18,703 nucleotides of DNA from VFKU01 sp964620045 (lineage in GTDB: Bacteria > Hydrogenedentota > Hydrogenedentia > Hydrogenedentales > GCA-2746185). The notes under the pieces are model-generated. The model made no database searches. It had not been told where the DNA came from and worked only from the letters and a program-made list of their open reading frames with translations. The DNA lies in contig CAZUJL010000044.1 of NCBI GenBank assembly GCA_964620045.1, forward strand, positions 1-18,703, written 5' to 3'. This document shows positions 1 to 6,364 of this stretch, piece after piece. Every line of letters starts with the position of its first letter. Position 1 is the stretch's first letter. Position numbers and translations under genes: made by a program.

Positions 1-46
1 GCGAGGGGACCGCGAGTTCCGGCGTTCCGAAGAAGACGATGCGCAC
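1..46 (-). CDS. fmt: Methionyl-tRNA formyltransferase, N-terminal fragment (cut by window edge)
   Basis: Only the first 15 codons are in the window. Read on the minus strand from a GTG start they give MRIVFFGTPELAVPS, the hallmark N-terminus of methionyl-tRNA formyltransferase. That enzyme transfers the formyl group of 10-formyl-tetrahydrofolate to the initiator Met-tRNA in the cytoplasm. A GGGAGG Shine-Dalgarno element lies about 7 bases before the GTG. The gene starts 18 bases after the ybaB stop codon on the same strand, so the two are probably co-transcribed. The assignment rests on this short but very characteristic N-terminal motif. The catalytic HGS/SLLP motifs would lie outside the window. 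Confidence 0.8.
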   Translation of the reverse strand, partial: MRIVFFGTPELAVPS

Positions 47-64
47 GGAGGCCTCCCGTGCGGC

Positions 65-403
65 TTAGGACGTGAGGCCGGGGATGTCGAGCCCGCCGGT
101 GATTTCCGACATTTTTTCGCGCATGCGATCCTGCGCGCGCTGCGTCGCTTCGTTCACGGCGGCGGCCACGAGCGTCTCGAGGATCGCGGGGTCGGCGGGA
201 TTGATCACAGTGGGGTCGATTTTAATGCTGAGCACTTCCATCTTGCCGTTCATGGCGACGGTGACCATGCCGCCACCGGCGGAGGCTTCGACGCGCTCCT
301 GCGCCAATTCTTCTTTCAGGCGGTCCATGTTCGCCTTGAGGTCCATGGCCTGCCGCATGAGCTGGCCCACATTGCCGAGTCCGCCGAGACCTTTGCCGAA
401 CAT
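65..403 (-). CDS. ybaB: YbaB/EbfC-family nucleoid-associated protein
   Basis: The 112-residue product matches the YbaB/EbfC family in length and pattern. An N-terminal Gly-rich stretch (MFGKGLGGLGN) is followed by a helix containing Met/Lys/Glu residues (LMRQAMDLKANMDRLKEEL). Then comes the conserved core GGGMVTVAMNGKMEVLSIKI with a following IDP, and a C-terminal helix. Family members form dimers that bind DNA in the nucleoid. I chose the ATG at 403 because an AAGAGGA ribosome-binding site lies 5 to 6 bases upstream and the protein then begins exactly like its homologues. A longer in-frame extension to 562 has no family similarity. In many bacteria ybaB lies between dnaX and recR. Here it precedes fmt and appears to have its own promoter. 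Confidence 0.92.
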   Translation of the reverse strand: MFGKGLGGLGNVGQLMRQAMDLKANMDRLKEELAQERVEASAGGGMVTVAMNGKMEVLSIKIDPTVINPADPAILETLVAAAVNEATQRAQDRMREKMSEITGGLDIPGLTS

Positions 404-434
404 GTGAATCCTCTTCGCGTTCGCGCCGCATCGA

Positions 435-462
435 TTGCCGCGCATTGCTCGCGTAGTATAAC
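435..462 (+). promoter_or_regulatory. Possible sigma70-type promoter for the thioesterase-SGNH pair
   Basis: TTGCCG (435-440) and TATAAC (457-462) are separated by 16 bases, matching 4 of 6 and 5 of 6 of the sigma70 consensus. The thioesterase start codon follows 35 bases later. The -10 shares bases with the minus-strand -10 of ybaB, so the two divergent promoters would compete for polymerase. Not tested. Confidence 0.4.
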
Positions 463-463
463 A
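455..463 (-). promoter_or_regulatory. Probable extended -10 promoter for ybaB-fmt
   Basis: On the minus strand this reads TGTTATACT, an extended -10 element (TGn plus TATACT, 5 of 6 to TATAAT), about 50 bases before the ybaB start. No good -35 is present at 16-18 bases, which fits an extended -10 promoter. The element overlaps the plus-strand -10 proposed for the divergent thioesterase gene. Assignment is from sequence only. Confidence 0.45.
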
Positions 464-497
464 ACTTGAGGAACCCAGACGAATTCGGGAGAGGCGC

Positions 498-914
498 TTG
501 GAACCGGCCAATCGAGAATACCGCGAGTTTGTGAAGGCCCAATTTTCGAAGGCCGCGTTCATTCAGCATCTGGGGATCGAGCTGACCGATTTTGGACCGG
601 GCTGGGTCGAGACGCGCATCGCGCTGAAGCCGGAGCATCAGCAGCAGGATGGCTTCGTGCATGCCGGCGTGGTGGGCACGATGGCGGATCATTCGTCGGG
701 CATGGCCGCGGGCACGATGTGTCCCGCCGGCCGCAAAGTGCTCACGGTGGAATTCAAAATGAACCTGTTGCGGCCGGGGACTGGTGTCGCGCTGACGTGT
801 CGCGCGGAAGTTGTCCGCGCGGGGAAGACGCTCAGCGTGACCGAGGCGAAAGTGTTTGCGGGCGACGGCAAACCAATCGCGCTGATGACGGCGACGATGG
901 CGCTGGTGGAATGA
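498..914 (+). CDS. PaaI-family hotdog-fold thioesterase
   Basis: A 138-residue single hotdog-domain protein, the usual size of PaaI/YbgC-like acyl-CoA thioesterases. The active-site helix region reads QDGFVHAGVVGTMADHSSG (residues 50-68). His55 and Asp64 sit where the family has its H-G-G motif and acidic catalytic residue, although the motif here is HAG. The LTVEFKMNLLRPG strand (82-94) is also typical. No signal peptide, so the protein is cytoplasmic. It probably hydrolyses an acyl-CoA, but the substrate cannot be read from sequence. The start is TTG at 498, with GGGAGAGG just upstream. No ATG occurs until the catalytic region. The stop overlaps the next gene's start (ATGA), so the two are translationally coupled. 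Confidence 0.85.
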   Translation: MEPANREYREFVKAQFSKAAFIQHLGIELTDFGPGWVETRIALKPEHQQQDGFVHAGVVGTMADHSSGMAAGTMCPAGRKVLTVEFKMNLLRPGTGVALTCRAEVVRAGKTLSVTEAKVFAGDGKPIALMTATMALVE

Positions 915-2011
915 TGCCGCGCGCGAAACGAGTTTTCGCGGCGATTGCGTTGATGGCGGGGAGCGTTTTGCTCACGGTGCTGCTGGTCGAGGCGGCGCTG
1001 CACGTGGTCGGCATGGAGCACCGGTACATCAATCCGATGCATTCGTTCCATGTGAACGACCCGGTGCTGGGATACCGTGGGCGGCCGAATGTGGAGGCGC
1101 ACTTCACGGTGCCGGGGCAGTTCGATGTGCTCGTGAAACACGACGCGCAGGGATTCCGCGTGTTGGAGAACGCCAAACTGCGCTCGGGCGAATGTGCGCA
1201 CAATATATTCGTGTACGGTGATTCATTTACCTGGGGCTGGGGCGTGAATCAGGGCGAAGGGTTCACGGACCTGCTGCAGGGCGCGCATCCCGCGGATTGC
1301 GTGCACAACCGCGGCGTCAATGCGTCCGGCACGGCGCTGCAATTGGGTCTTTTTGAAGAAGATTTGCCGGCGATGCGCAAGGGCGACACCGTATTTGTGA
1401 TGTTCTGCTTCAACGATTTCAAGGACAACTACGATCAAGACTCGGAAACGACCGCGATCATCAACGACGGCACGGTCGAGCGCATTCCGCCGCGGAAACC
1501 CTTTCAGTCTCCGCTGCGCGCATTTCTGAAGCGCAACTCGTATTTGTACAGCATGGGCTCGACGCTCGTGGGCAGCGTGCGCGAGCGGATGAAGAGCAAA
1601 GACCATGTGCGCGCGAAGCGTCCGATTCTTGCCGACGACGCGCCGGAAGTCGTGGTCACGGATTTTCTGCTGTCCGAGTTCAAGCGCGAGTGCGACGAGG
1701 CGGGTGCGGTGCTCAAGGTCGCGCTGGTGCCGAACTCGGTCGAGTACGGTGAGCCGGACTACGGCATCGACGCCGAGGCTGCGAAGAGCTACCGCGATCA
1801 CCTAACGCATATTCTTCAAGCGCACGATATTCCATTTGTCGACTTGTTAAATTTCTTTCATGCGGAAAAGGCCGCGCATCCTGAACCTTTGCTCGCGATT
1901 ACAGGCGACGGACACTGGAATGCGTCGGGACATGCGCTGGTTGCGCGGGCGCTGACGATGTATTTGCCGCAGGGTGACGCCGGGATTGGGAAATCGCTCA
2001 GCCCGGAATGA
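911..2011 (+). CDS. SGNH/GDSL-type hydrolase with N-terminal membrane anchor
   Basis: A 366-residue protein. Residues 8-33 form a hydrophobic segment after a basic N-terminus (MMPRAKR), so it is either exported or anchored in the inner membrane facing the periplasm. SGNH blocks are visible. Block I is VYGDSFTWGWG with nucleophile Ser105. Block II is NRGVNASGT around Gly135. Block III is FCFNDFKDN with Asn168. Block V is GDGHWNASGH with Asp333 and His335. These give a complete Ser-His-Asp set. Such proteins hydrolyse esters or move acyl groups on polysaccharides and lipids, and the substrate here is unknown. Translation starts at ATG 911 inside the thioesterase stop (ATGA), with 914 an alternative. 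A longer frame back to 719 is only the thioesterase read out of phase. The 3' end overlaps the convergent nickel/cobalt exporter gene by 14 bases. Confidence 0.82.
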   Translation: MMPRAKRVFAAIALMAGSVLLTVLLVEAALHVVGMEHRYINPMHSFHVNDPVLGYRGRPNVEAHFTVPGQFDVLVKHDAQGFRVLENAKLRSGECAHNIFVYGDSFTWGWGVNQGEGFTDLLQGAHPADCVHNRGVNASGTALQLGLFEEDLPAMRKGDTVFVMFCFNDFKDNYDQDSETTAIINDGTVERIPPRKPFQSPLRAFLKRNSYLYSMGSTLVGSVRERMKSKDHVRAKRPILADDAPEVVVTDFLLSEFKRECDEAGAVLKVALVPNSVEYGEPDYGIDAEAAKSYRDHLTHILQAHDIPFVDLLNFFHAEKAAHPEPLLAITGDGHWNASGHALVARALTMYLPQGDAGIGKSLSPE

Positions 2012-3827
2012 TGATTACGTTGTGCTGGATGAGCGTCTGCACGACTAAGTACGCACCGAGCAGCGTAATCAGGATCGACGAAACAATCGGAAGCATGAGC
2101 AGCGCCGGGCTGCGCTGGCCGATGCGCTGACGCACCGCGCCGGACGCGCGCACGACGACGATGCCGAGAATCACGAGCACGGCGGCGAGCCCGATGCTGA
2201 ACGCGAGGATTAACAGTAGGCCGAGCGGCAGGCGCCCGATGTTGATGGCCGCGAGCAGCACGATCAATGCGGCGGGGCAGGGGACAATGCCGCCGGACAC
2301 GCCGAGCCACAAGATTTTGCGGTACGTCGGCGGCTTGCCATCGTCGCCGTCAACCACGTGCGTGTGCGCGCCAAGCCCACCGTGATCATGCGTCATCGCT
2401 TCGCCGGGCGCATGGGCCTGGTCGCCCAGCATTCCGTGGTGGTGGTGATGCGCGCCGTCGGCGTCGCCGTAGCGCGCGAGCACGTATTGCGCGTAGCGCT
2501 GGCGGAACAGGAACAGGCCGAGCAGCACGATGATGCCGCCGGAAAGCACAGCGGTCCAGAATGTAAATCTTTCCTCCGAAATATATTCGGTGGCGTACAG
2601 CGAGATGATGCCGAGCACGAGGATGCTCCACACGTGCGTGAGCGTGACCACGATGCCGAGCATCAGCGCGTGCATCATCGTGCCGCGCTCGCCGATGAGA
2701 TAGGCGGCCATCACTGTTTTGCCGTGCCCCGGCGTGAACGCGTGCACCGCCCCCATGAGCGCGGCGATCAGCAGCGCGAGAAACACCAGCGGCGGCGTCA
2801 GGCGTTCATTTTTCACGATGTCGGTCACGCGGCCAGTGAATCTGTCGACGATTTTGTTAAAGCGATTCGTCGAGCCGGGCGGTGGTGTGCGGCTGATTGC
2901 CGAAGCAGCCGCCGGCGCTTCGGATACCGCTGGAGTGCCTTCTGGTGCGGAAGCTTCCTGTGCAACGGGCGCTGGTGTTTCCGAGGGTGCCGTGGTTTCC
3001 GGAGTCGATGCCGCCGGCGCCGGTTCCGCGGCGGGGTTCACGCGCGCAGTGATCAGTATGCCGCCGTCGATGTGCTCGTGCTTCGACACGAGCAGTTTCA
3101 TTTGGTCCGTGGGCGCGCGCGCCGTTGCGGTCCATGTGAAATCCGGCGTAGCGGGGATGTTCTTCGGCGCGAAGGCGCTGCCGGCCGGCATCATTTCGAA
3201 GTGGAAACGGTTGTAGAAACTTTGGAACAACGGATTGTGCTGTTGATCTTCAAGCACGAGTGTGAGGTATTTCAGTTCCTTGTCGTCGCGCCACGGTCCC
3301 GTGAAACATTTGTAACGGCCGTCGAGCAAGAGCAAGCCTTCACGATATCCCTGCGCGGCTTCGTGGTTGTACGAACGGAAGTCGAGCACGAAGGGTTTAT
3401 CCGGCCAGGTCCACGACACCGGCTCCAACTCGAGCAACAAATTCACCAGCGGCATGCCCGTGCCTTCGTACACATCGACGTTCTGCGACAACAGTCGCAA
3501 CGGGATCGGCTGGCCGTCTAGCGTGAGTTCGAGATTGGACGCGGTGGGCGTCACGCGCCATGCGAGATACTCCGCCATTTCTTTTTCAGTGAATTCGTTG
3601 TTGTAGTCCGTGTCGAGATGATCCAGTTCTTTCAGCGAGGGGATCTCGGCGATGTCGAGGAGGTAGTAGATCCGCGGTGTCTGTCCGCGCAGGTCGAAGA
3701 GCGTGTATTGGTTCAGCGAGTAATTGCCGAGGGGATGGGCGAAGACGGGAGCGGACAGTCCCGCCATGGCTAGAAATAACGCGATGCCGAGGGCACGCCT
3801 TTTCGACTGGATATCGCCTGAATTCAT
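1998..3827 (-). CDS. NicO/RcnA-type nickel/cobalt exporter with periplasmic N-terminal domain
   Basis: The 609-residue product has four parts. Residues 1-30 are a signal peptide ending VFA before HPLGNYSLN. Residues 31 to about 262 form a periplasmic domain that includes an EF-hand-like loop at 72-83 (DTDYNNEFTEKE). Residues 264-317 are a Pro/Ala-rich linker. From about 345 to the end is a membrane domain of roughly six segments. This last part carries the NicO-family motifs HAFTPGHGKT (362-371) and GGIVPCPAAL (512-521). A cytoplasm- or periplasm-facing His-rich loop (460-490) contains ten His. The family moves Ni2+/Co2+, and the RcnA-like His loop favours efflux. The ATG at 3827 was chosen because it gives a full signal peptide. 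No strong Shine-Dalgarno is seen: the nearest GGAG is 14 bases away and lies in an inverted repeat. It is divergent from the Rrf2 gene. Confidence 0.83.
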   Translation of the reverse strand: MNSGDIQSKRRALGIALFLAMAGLSAPVFAHPLGNYSLNQYTLFDLRGQTPRIYYLLDIAEIPSLKELDHLDTDYNNEFTEKEMAEYLAWRVTPTASNLELTLDGQPIPLRLLSQNVDVYEGTGMPLVNLLLELEPVSWTWPDKPFVLDFRSYNHEAAQGYREGLLLLDGRYKCFTGPWRDDKELKYLTLVLEDQQHNPLFQSFYNRFHFEMMPAGSAFAPKNIPATPDFTWTATARAPTDQMKLLVSKHEHIDGGILITARVNPAAEPAPAASTPETTAPSETPAPVAQEASAPEGTPAVSEAPAAASAISRTPPPGSTNRFNKIVDRFTGRVTDIVKNERLTPPLVFLALLIAALMGAVHAFTPGHGKTVMAAYLIGERGTMMHALMLGIVVTLTHVWSILVLGIISLYATEYISEERFTFWTAVLSGGIIVLLGLFLFRQRYAQYVLARYGDADGAHHHHHGMLGDQAHAPGEAMTHDHGGLGAHTHVVDGDDGKPPTYRKILWLGVSGGIVPCPAALIVLLAAINIGRLPLGLLLILAFSIGLAAVLVILGIVVVRASGAVRQRIGQRSPALLMLPIVSSILITLLGAYLVVQTLIQHNVIIIPG

Positions 3828-3839
3828 GCGGTCGATGAT

Positions 3840-3877
3840 ATCTCCGGCAAGACTGTATTCGGTTGGGCCCCGGAGAT
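3840..3877 (-). repeat. Inverted repeat in the leader of the nickel/cobalt exporter gene
   Basis: ATCTCCGG (3840-3847) and CCGGAGAT (3870-3877) are perfect 8-base arms separated by 22 bases. In the exporter's mRNA leader the downstream arm contains the only GGAG-like sequence before the start codon. The repeat could form a stem hiding it, or could be a repressor site. There is no clear evidence for which. Confidence 0.45.
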
Positions 3878-3881
3878 GGAA

Positions 3882-3910
3882 GTTTTAGGCCGGAAATAGG
3901 GGGTGTACAA
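3882..3910 (-). promoter_or_regulatory. Tentative promoter of the nickel/cobalt exporter gene
   Basis: On the minus strand TTGTAC and TAAAAC are 17 bases apart, matching 3 of 6 and 4 of 6 of the sigma70 consensus. The position, about 55 bases before the start codon, is sensible and would place the inverted repeat at 3840-3877 in the transcript. The match is weak. Confidence 0.25.
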
Positions 3911-3915
3911 GGGGC

Positions 3916-3944
3916 TTGACATTCTCAGAACCGCCGTGTATATT
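3916..3944 (+). promoter_or_regulatory. Strong sigma70-type promoter of the Rrf2 regulator gene
   Basis: TTGACA (3916-3921), a 17-base spacer, then TATATT (3939-3944): a perfect -35 and 5 of 6 at the -10. Transcription would begin near 3950, inside the inverted repeat at 3948-3967. A protein bound there would therefore block initiation. It is the best promoter match in the window. Confidence 0.75.
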
Positions 3945-3947
3945 CCC

Positions 3948-3967
3948 ATAAACCCGGTAGGATTTAT
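3948..3967 (+). promoter_or_regulatory. Probable Rrf2-type operator overlapping the regulator's start region
   Basis: ATAAACCC-GGTA-GGATTTAT is an 8-4-8 inverted repeat with one mismatched position. It begins three bases after the -10 and its right arm contains the AGGA (3959-3962) that serves as Shine-Dalgarno for the ATG at 3972. A near copy of the right half (CCGATAGGATTTAT) precedes yezD. Placement and symmetry suggest autoregulation by the Rrf2 protein. This is inference. Confidence 0.55.
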
Positions 3968-3971
3968 CGGT

Positions 3972-4424
3972 ATGCTGTCCTCAAAAGCCCGGTACGGACT
4001 GAAGGCCATGGCGGCCCTCGCGCGCCGTCACGGCGAGCGCCAGAATACCTCGGTCGAAGAAATCGCCCAGGAAGAGGGCGTGCCGGTGAAGTTTTTGGAA
4101 GCAATTCTGACCCAGTTGAAGAAGTCGGGCTTGCTGATTAGCCGCCGTGGACCGTCGGGCGGCTACCAGTTGGCGATGGATCCGCGGGAGATTAGTCTGG
4201 CCCACGTGATCCGCGTGCTGGATGGCCCGTTTGCGCCGACGCCGTGCTCGCGCACTCGCAATCCGGTGGTGTGCGAGAGCTGCGTGACGCTGGATAGCTG
4301 CCAGTTGCGGCCGTTCATGCGCGAGGTTCGCGATGCGATGGCGCGGGTGTGGGAGCAGCGTTCAGTGCAGGATTTGGCGGAAGGGTTTGCGCCGGTGGAG
4401 GACGCCGAGCATGTTTCGATGTAA
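3972..4424 (+). CDS. Rrf2-family transcriptional regulator (CymR/IscR-like)
   Basis: A 150-residue cytoplasmic DNA-binding protein. The winged helix occupies residues 1 to about 80, with the classic N-terminus MLSSKARYGLKAMAALA. The VPVKFLEAILTQLKKSGLL recognition region is followed by the wing SRRGPSGGYQLA (57-68). The sensor part has four cysteines at 92, 101, 104 and 110. Rrf2 proteins such as IscR and NsrR bind a 2Fe-2S or 4Fe-4S cluster through three Cys, while CymR senses cysteine status with O-acetylserine sulfhydrylase. The four Cys favour a cluster- or thiol-sensing role. The start is ATG 3972, where homologues begin; a frame extending to 3903 would run through the promoter. Being upstream of sulfate-uptake genes, it most likely regulates sulfur assimilation. 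Confidence 0.88.
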   Translation: MLSSKARYGLKAMAALARRHGERQNTSVEEIAQEEGVPVKFLEAILTQLKKSGLLISRRGPSGGYQLAMDPREISLAHVIRVLDGPFAPTPCSRTRNPVVCESCVTLDSCQLRPFMREVRDAMARVWEQRSVQDLAEGFAPVEDAEHVSM

Positions 4425-4447
4425 GCAGTCCGCGTTTTTGTGTGTGC

Positions 4448-4475
4448 ATAAACCTAGTATGCCGATAGGATTTAT
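4448..4475 (+). promoter_or_regulatory. Second Rrf2-type site upstream of yezD
   Basis: ATAAACC (4448-4454) and CCGATAGGATTTAT (4462-4475) repeat the elements found before the Rrf2 gene, with 13 of 14 bases identical in the right part. Its AGGA (4467-4470) is the Shine-Dalgarno of yezD, 8 bases before the ATG. The gap between the half elements is 13 bases here against 5 at the first site, so only the right part may be the true recognition element. Confidence 0.5.
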
Positions 4476-4478
4476 AGA

Positions 4479-4661
4479 ATGAGTATCGTAGAGAGCGAGA
4501 AGAACGGGAAGCAGCCGGCCTTGGAGGCCGACGTCGTCCGCCGGATTTTGGACGCGATCCAGTCGCTGCATTTCGGCGCCGTCGAGGTGACCGTGCACGA
4601 CGGCCGCGTGGTGCAGATCGACAAGCGCGAACGCACGCGGATTGGATCGCCCCGGCCCTAG
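4479..4661 (+). CDS. yezD: YezD-family (DUF2292) small protein
   Basis: A 60-residue protein whose core matches the DUF2292/YezD family: ADVVRRILDAIQSLHFGAVE followed by VTVHDGRVVQIDKRERTRI. These small cytoplasmic proteins have no established biochemical activity. From memory, they are frequently encoded next to sulfate and cysteine assimilation genes, which fits the sulfate transporter downstream here. The start ATG at 4479 is preceded by AGGA at 8 bases, inside the repeated regulatory motif shared with the Rrf2 gene 54 bases upstream. Length and sequence are typical and no signal peptide or membrane segment is present. I am confident of the family and not of the function. Confidence 0.82.
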   Translation: MSIVESEKNGKQPALEADVVRRILDAIQSLHFGAVEVTVHDGRVVQIDKRERTRIGSPRP

Positions 4662-4687
4662 CAACACCAGTGAATGTGCGCCGCCCG

Positions 4688-4704
4688 GAACGCCGGAGGC
4701 GTTT
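4688..4704 (+). terminator. Short GC-rich stem-loop after yezD
   Basis: GAACGCC (4688-4694), a GGA loop and GGCGTTT (4698-4704) can form a 7-base-pair stem with one G-U pair, 27 bases after the yezD stop. It ends in only three T before TGACG, so it is a weak terminator at best. It might separate yezD expression from the porin. An AT-rich tract (4714-4728) follows, and no convincing promoter is seen between it and the porin. Confidence 0.3.
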
Positions 4705-4786
4705 GACGATTAGCCAAAAATTTAAAAACGATTGAGAGGATTCTCGACCGGACCACCGGAGGTATCCCTCGTGCACAGGAGGCACG

Positions 4787-6250
4787 ATGGACGCCCGAAA
4801 GAAGTTTGGAATTCGCAAGGCCGCGCAGGGGCTGCTCGCAGCAGCACTGGTGACGGCAGGCCCGGTGTGGGCCCAGGACGCCGCACCAACAAGCGAGGCC
4901 GATGCGATTAAGCGCATCGAAGCGTTGGAAAAGGAACTGAACGCGTTGAAGAAGACGGTCAAAGAGGGCGTCGAGGCCGATAAAGAGGCCGCGAAGGTGA
5001 ACCCGAAAGTCGAGATTGGTCCGAAGGGTCTTTCGGTCACCTCGGCGGACGCGGCGCACCAGTTGCAGATTCGCGTCCGGTTGGCTGTTGACTACGGCGC
5101 GATTTGGGAAGACGAAGACGAACTCGAAGAACTCTTCGGCGAACAGGACGACGGCGTGGACTTCCGCTATGCGCGCCTGATCCTGCAGGGCTATGTGTTC
5201 AACGACTTCAAGTACCAGATCGAAACCGACTTCGCCGGCGACACCGGCGCAACTTCGCCGACCTTCAAGGACGTATTCATCGAATACGATCGGATTCCCT
5301 ATGGCGGCGAGCGCAAGATGGCGTTGCGTGTCGGTCACTTCAAGGAACCGTTCAACCTCGAAGATCAGAACTCGACACCGGACCTTGTGTTCCTTGAGAA
5401 GCCGTTGTTGGATGTCTTCGTGCCGAGCCGTAACGTCGGCTTGATGCTGACGGATGCCGTGATCGGCCAGCCGGGCAAGGAACGGTTGACTTGGGCGGCG
5501 GGCGTATTCAAGGAAACCGACGAAAACCCCGGCCCGAGCGACAACGATGAGAATCGTGGTTTCTCGGCGACCAGCCGCGTGACGGGCTTGCCGTACTACG
5601 CCAAAGGCGGGCGCCGTCTTGTGCACGTGGGCTTCGGCTACAGCCACCGGGATCCGGATGGCGGTCCGGTTGACTACCGTACCCGTGCGGAATCGCGCAT
5701 CGTTGAAGCGCGCTATGTCGACCCGAACCTGACCGTGTTCGCGAACGCCGACCTTCCGCCGGGCGCGATTCGGTTGAACGACACCGACGTGCGCACGATC
5801 GATCTCATCGACGCGGAATTTGCCGGCGTGGTCGGTCCCTGGTGGTGGCAGGCGGAATACCTGCAGTCCTTCCTCGACACCGATGCCGAAGGCTCGCTCG
5901 ACTTCAACGGCTACTACGTGCAGACGGGCTACGTGATCACCGGAGAGAAGCGCAACTATAACCATGCGAAAGGCACATTCACCCCGCCGACGCCGAAAAA
6001 GAACTTCAATCCCTTCGGCAGCGAAAACCGGGGCTGGGGCGCGTGGGAAGTGGCTGGCCGTTACTCGGTCGTCGATATGAACGACGGCCCGATCGAAGGC
6101 GGCAAGCACACGGCGTACACGCTCGGCCTGAACTGGTACGCAAACCAGAACATCCGCTGGACGCTGAACTTTATCCACAACGACATCGAAAACGAATACT
6201 ACGACGGCGACTTTGAAGTCCTGCAGAGCCGCGTGCAGATCGCGTTCTAA
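4787..6250 (+). CDS. OprP/OprO-family anion-selective porin, probably for sulfate
   Basis: A 487-residue outer-membrane beta-barrel. Residues 1-30 are a signal peptide (basic MDARKKFGIRK, hydrophobic core, cut after VWAQ or VWA). Residues about 38-66 are a heptad-like charged coiled coil (IEALEKELNALKKTVKEG). The rest is rich in amphipathic strands, with family features such as DGVDFRYARLILQGYVFNDF and LRVGHFKEPFNLEDQNS. The chain ends in a Phe after alternating residues (LQSRVQIAF), the signal for outer-membrane assembly. OprP is a phosphate-selective trimeric porin of about 440 residues. The location here, just ahead of sbp-cysTWA, points to sulfate as the anion taken in, which is inference. 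Shine-Dalgarno AGGAGG lies 4 bases before the ATG. Confidence 0.82.
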   Translation: MDARKKFGIRKAAQGLLAAALVTAGPVWAQDAAPTSEADAIKRIEALEKELNALKKTVKEGVEADKEAAKVNPKVEIGPKGLSVTSADAAHQLQIRVRLAVDYGAIWEDEDELEELFGEQDDGVDFRYARLILQGYVFNDFKYQIETDFAGDTGATSPTFKDVFIEYDRIPYGGERKMALRVGHFKEPFNLEDQNSTPDLVFLEKPLLDVFVPSRNVGLMLTDAVIGQPGKERLTWAAGVFKETDENPGPSDNDENRGFSATSRVTGLPYYAKGGRRLVHVGFGYSHRDPDGGPVDYRTRAESRIVEARYVDPNLTVFANADLPPGAIRLNDTDVRTIDLIDAEFAGVVGPWWWQAEYLQSFLDTDAEGSLDFNGYYVQTGYVITGEKRNYNHAKGTFTPPTPKKNFNPFGSENRGWGAWEVAGRYSVVDMNDGPIEGGKHTAYTLGLNWYANQNIRWTLNFIHNDIENEYYDGDFEVLQSRVQIAF

Positions 6251-6328
6251 GGCGCACGGGAGCATGGCGATGAACAGCAAACGATGTACGCGGCGCGATG
6301 ACGAACGGCTCGATTGAAACGAAACGAA

Positions 6329-6338
6329 GTGACGTCAC
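6329..6338. repeat. 10-base perfect palindrome upstream of the sulfate-binding protein gene
   Basis: GTGACGTCAC is a perfect palindrome without a loop, followed by a further GTGAC at 6342-6346. It lies 27 bases before the start of the sulfate-binding protein gene, in a 114-base gap after the porin. It could be a dimeric regulator site. With no promoter recognisable nearby, this is speculative. Confidence 0.3.
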
Positions 6339-6364
6339 GATGTGACGAGATGAAGGAACGAACG

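Noticed and set aside
2358..3521. 387-residue plus-strand frame opposite the nickel/cobalt exporter
   Set aside because: The minus-strand frame has a signal peptide and NicO motifs. This frame is a low-complexity His/Arg-rich shadow.
4703..4731. TTGACG (4703-4708) as a -35 for a porin promoter
   Set aside because: No acceptable -10 occurs 16-18 bases downstream; the AT-rich tract there begins too close.
4315..5040. 241-residue minus-strand frame spanning the Rrf2 end, yezD and porin start
   Set aside because: It crosses three supported plus-strand genes and a repeated regulatory motif and resembles no family.
4658..6280. 540-residue open frame on the minus strand opposite the porin
   Set aside because: The plus-strand porin has a signal peptide, AGGAGG ribosome-binding site and terminal Phe. 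The antisense frame shows no domain and comes from GC-rich codon bias.
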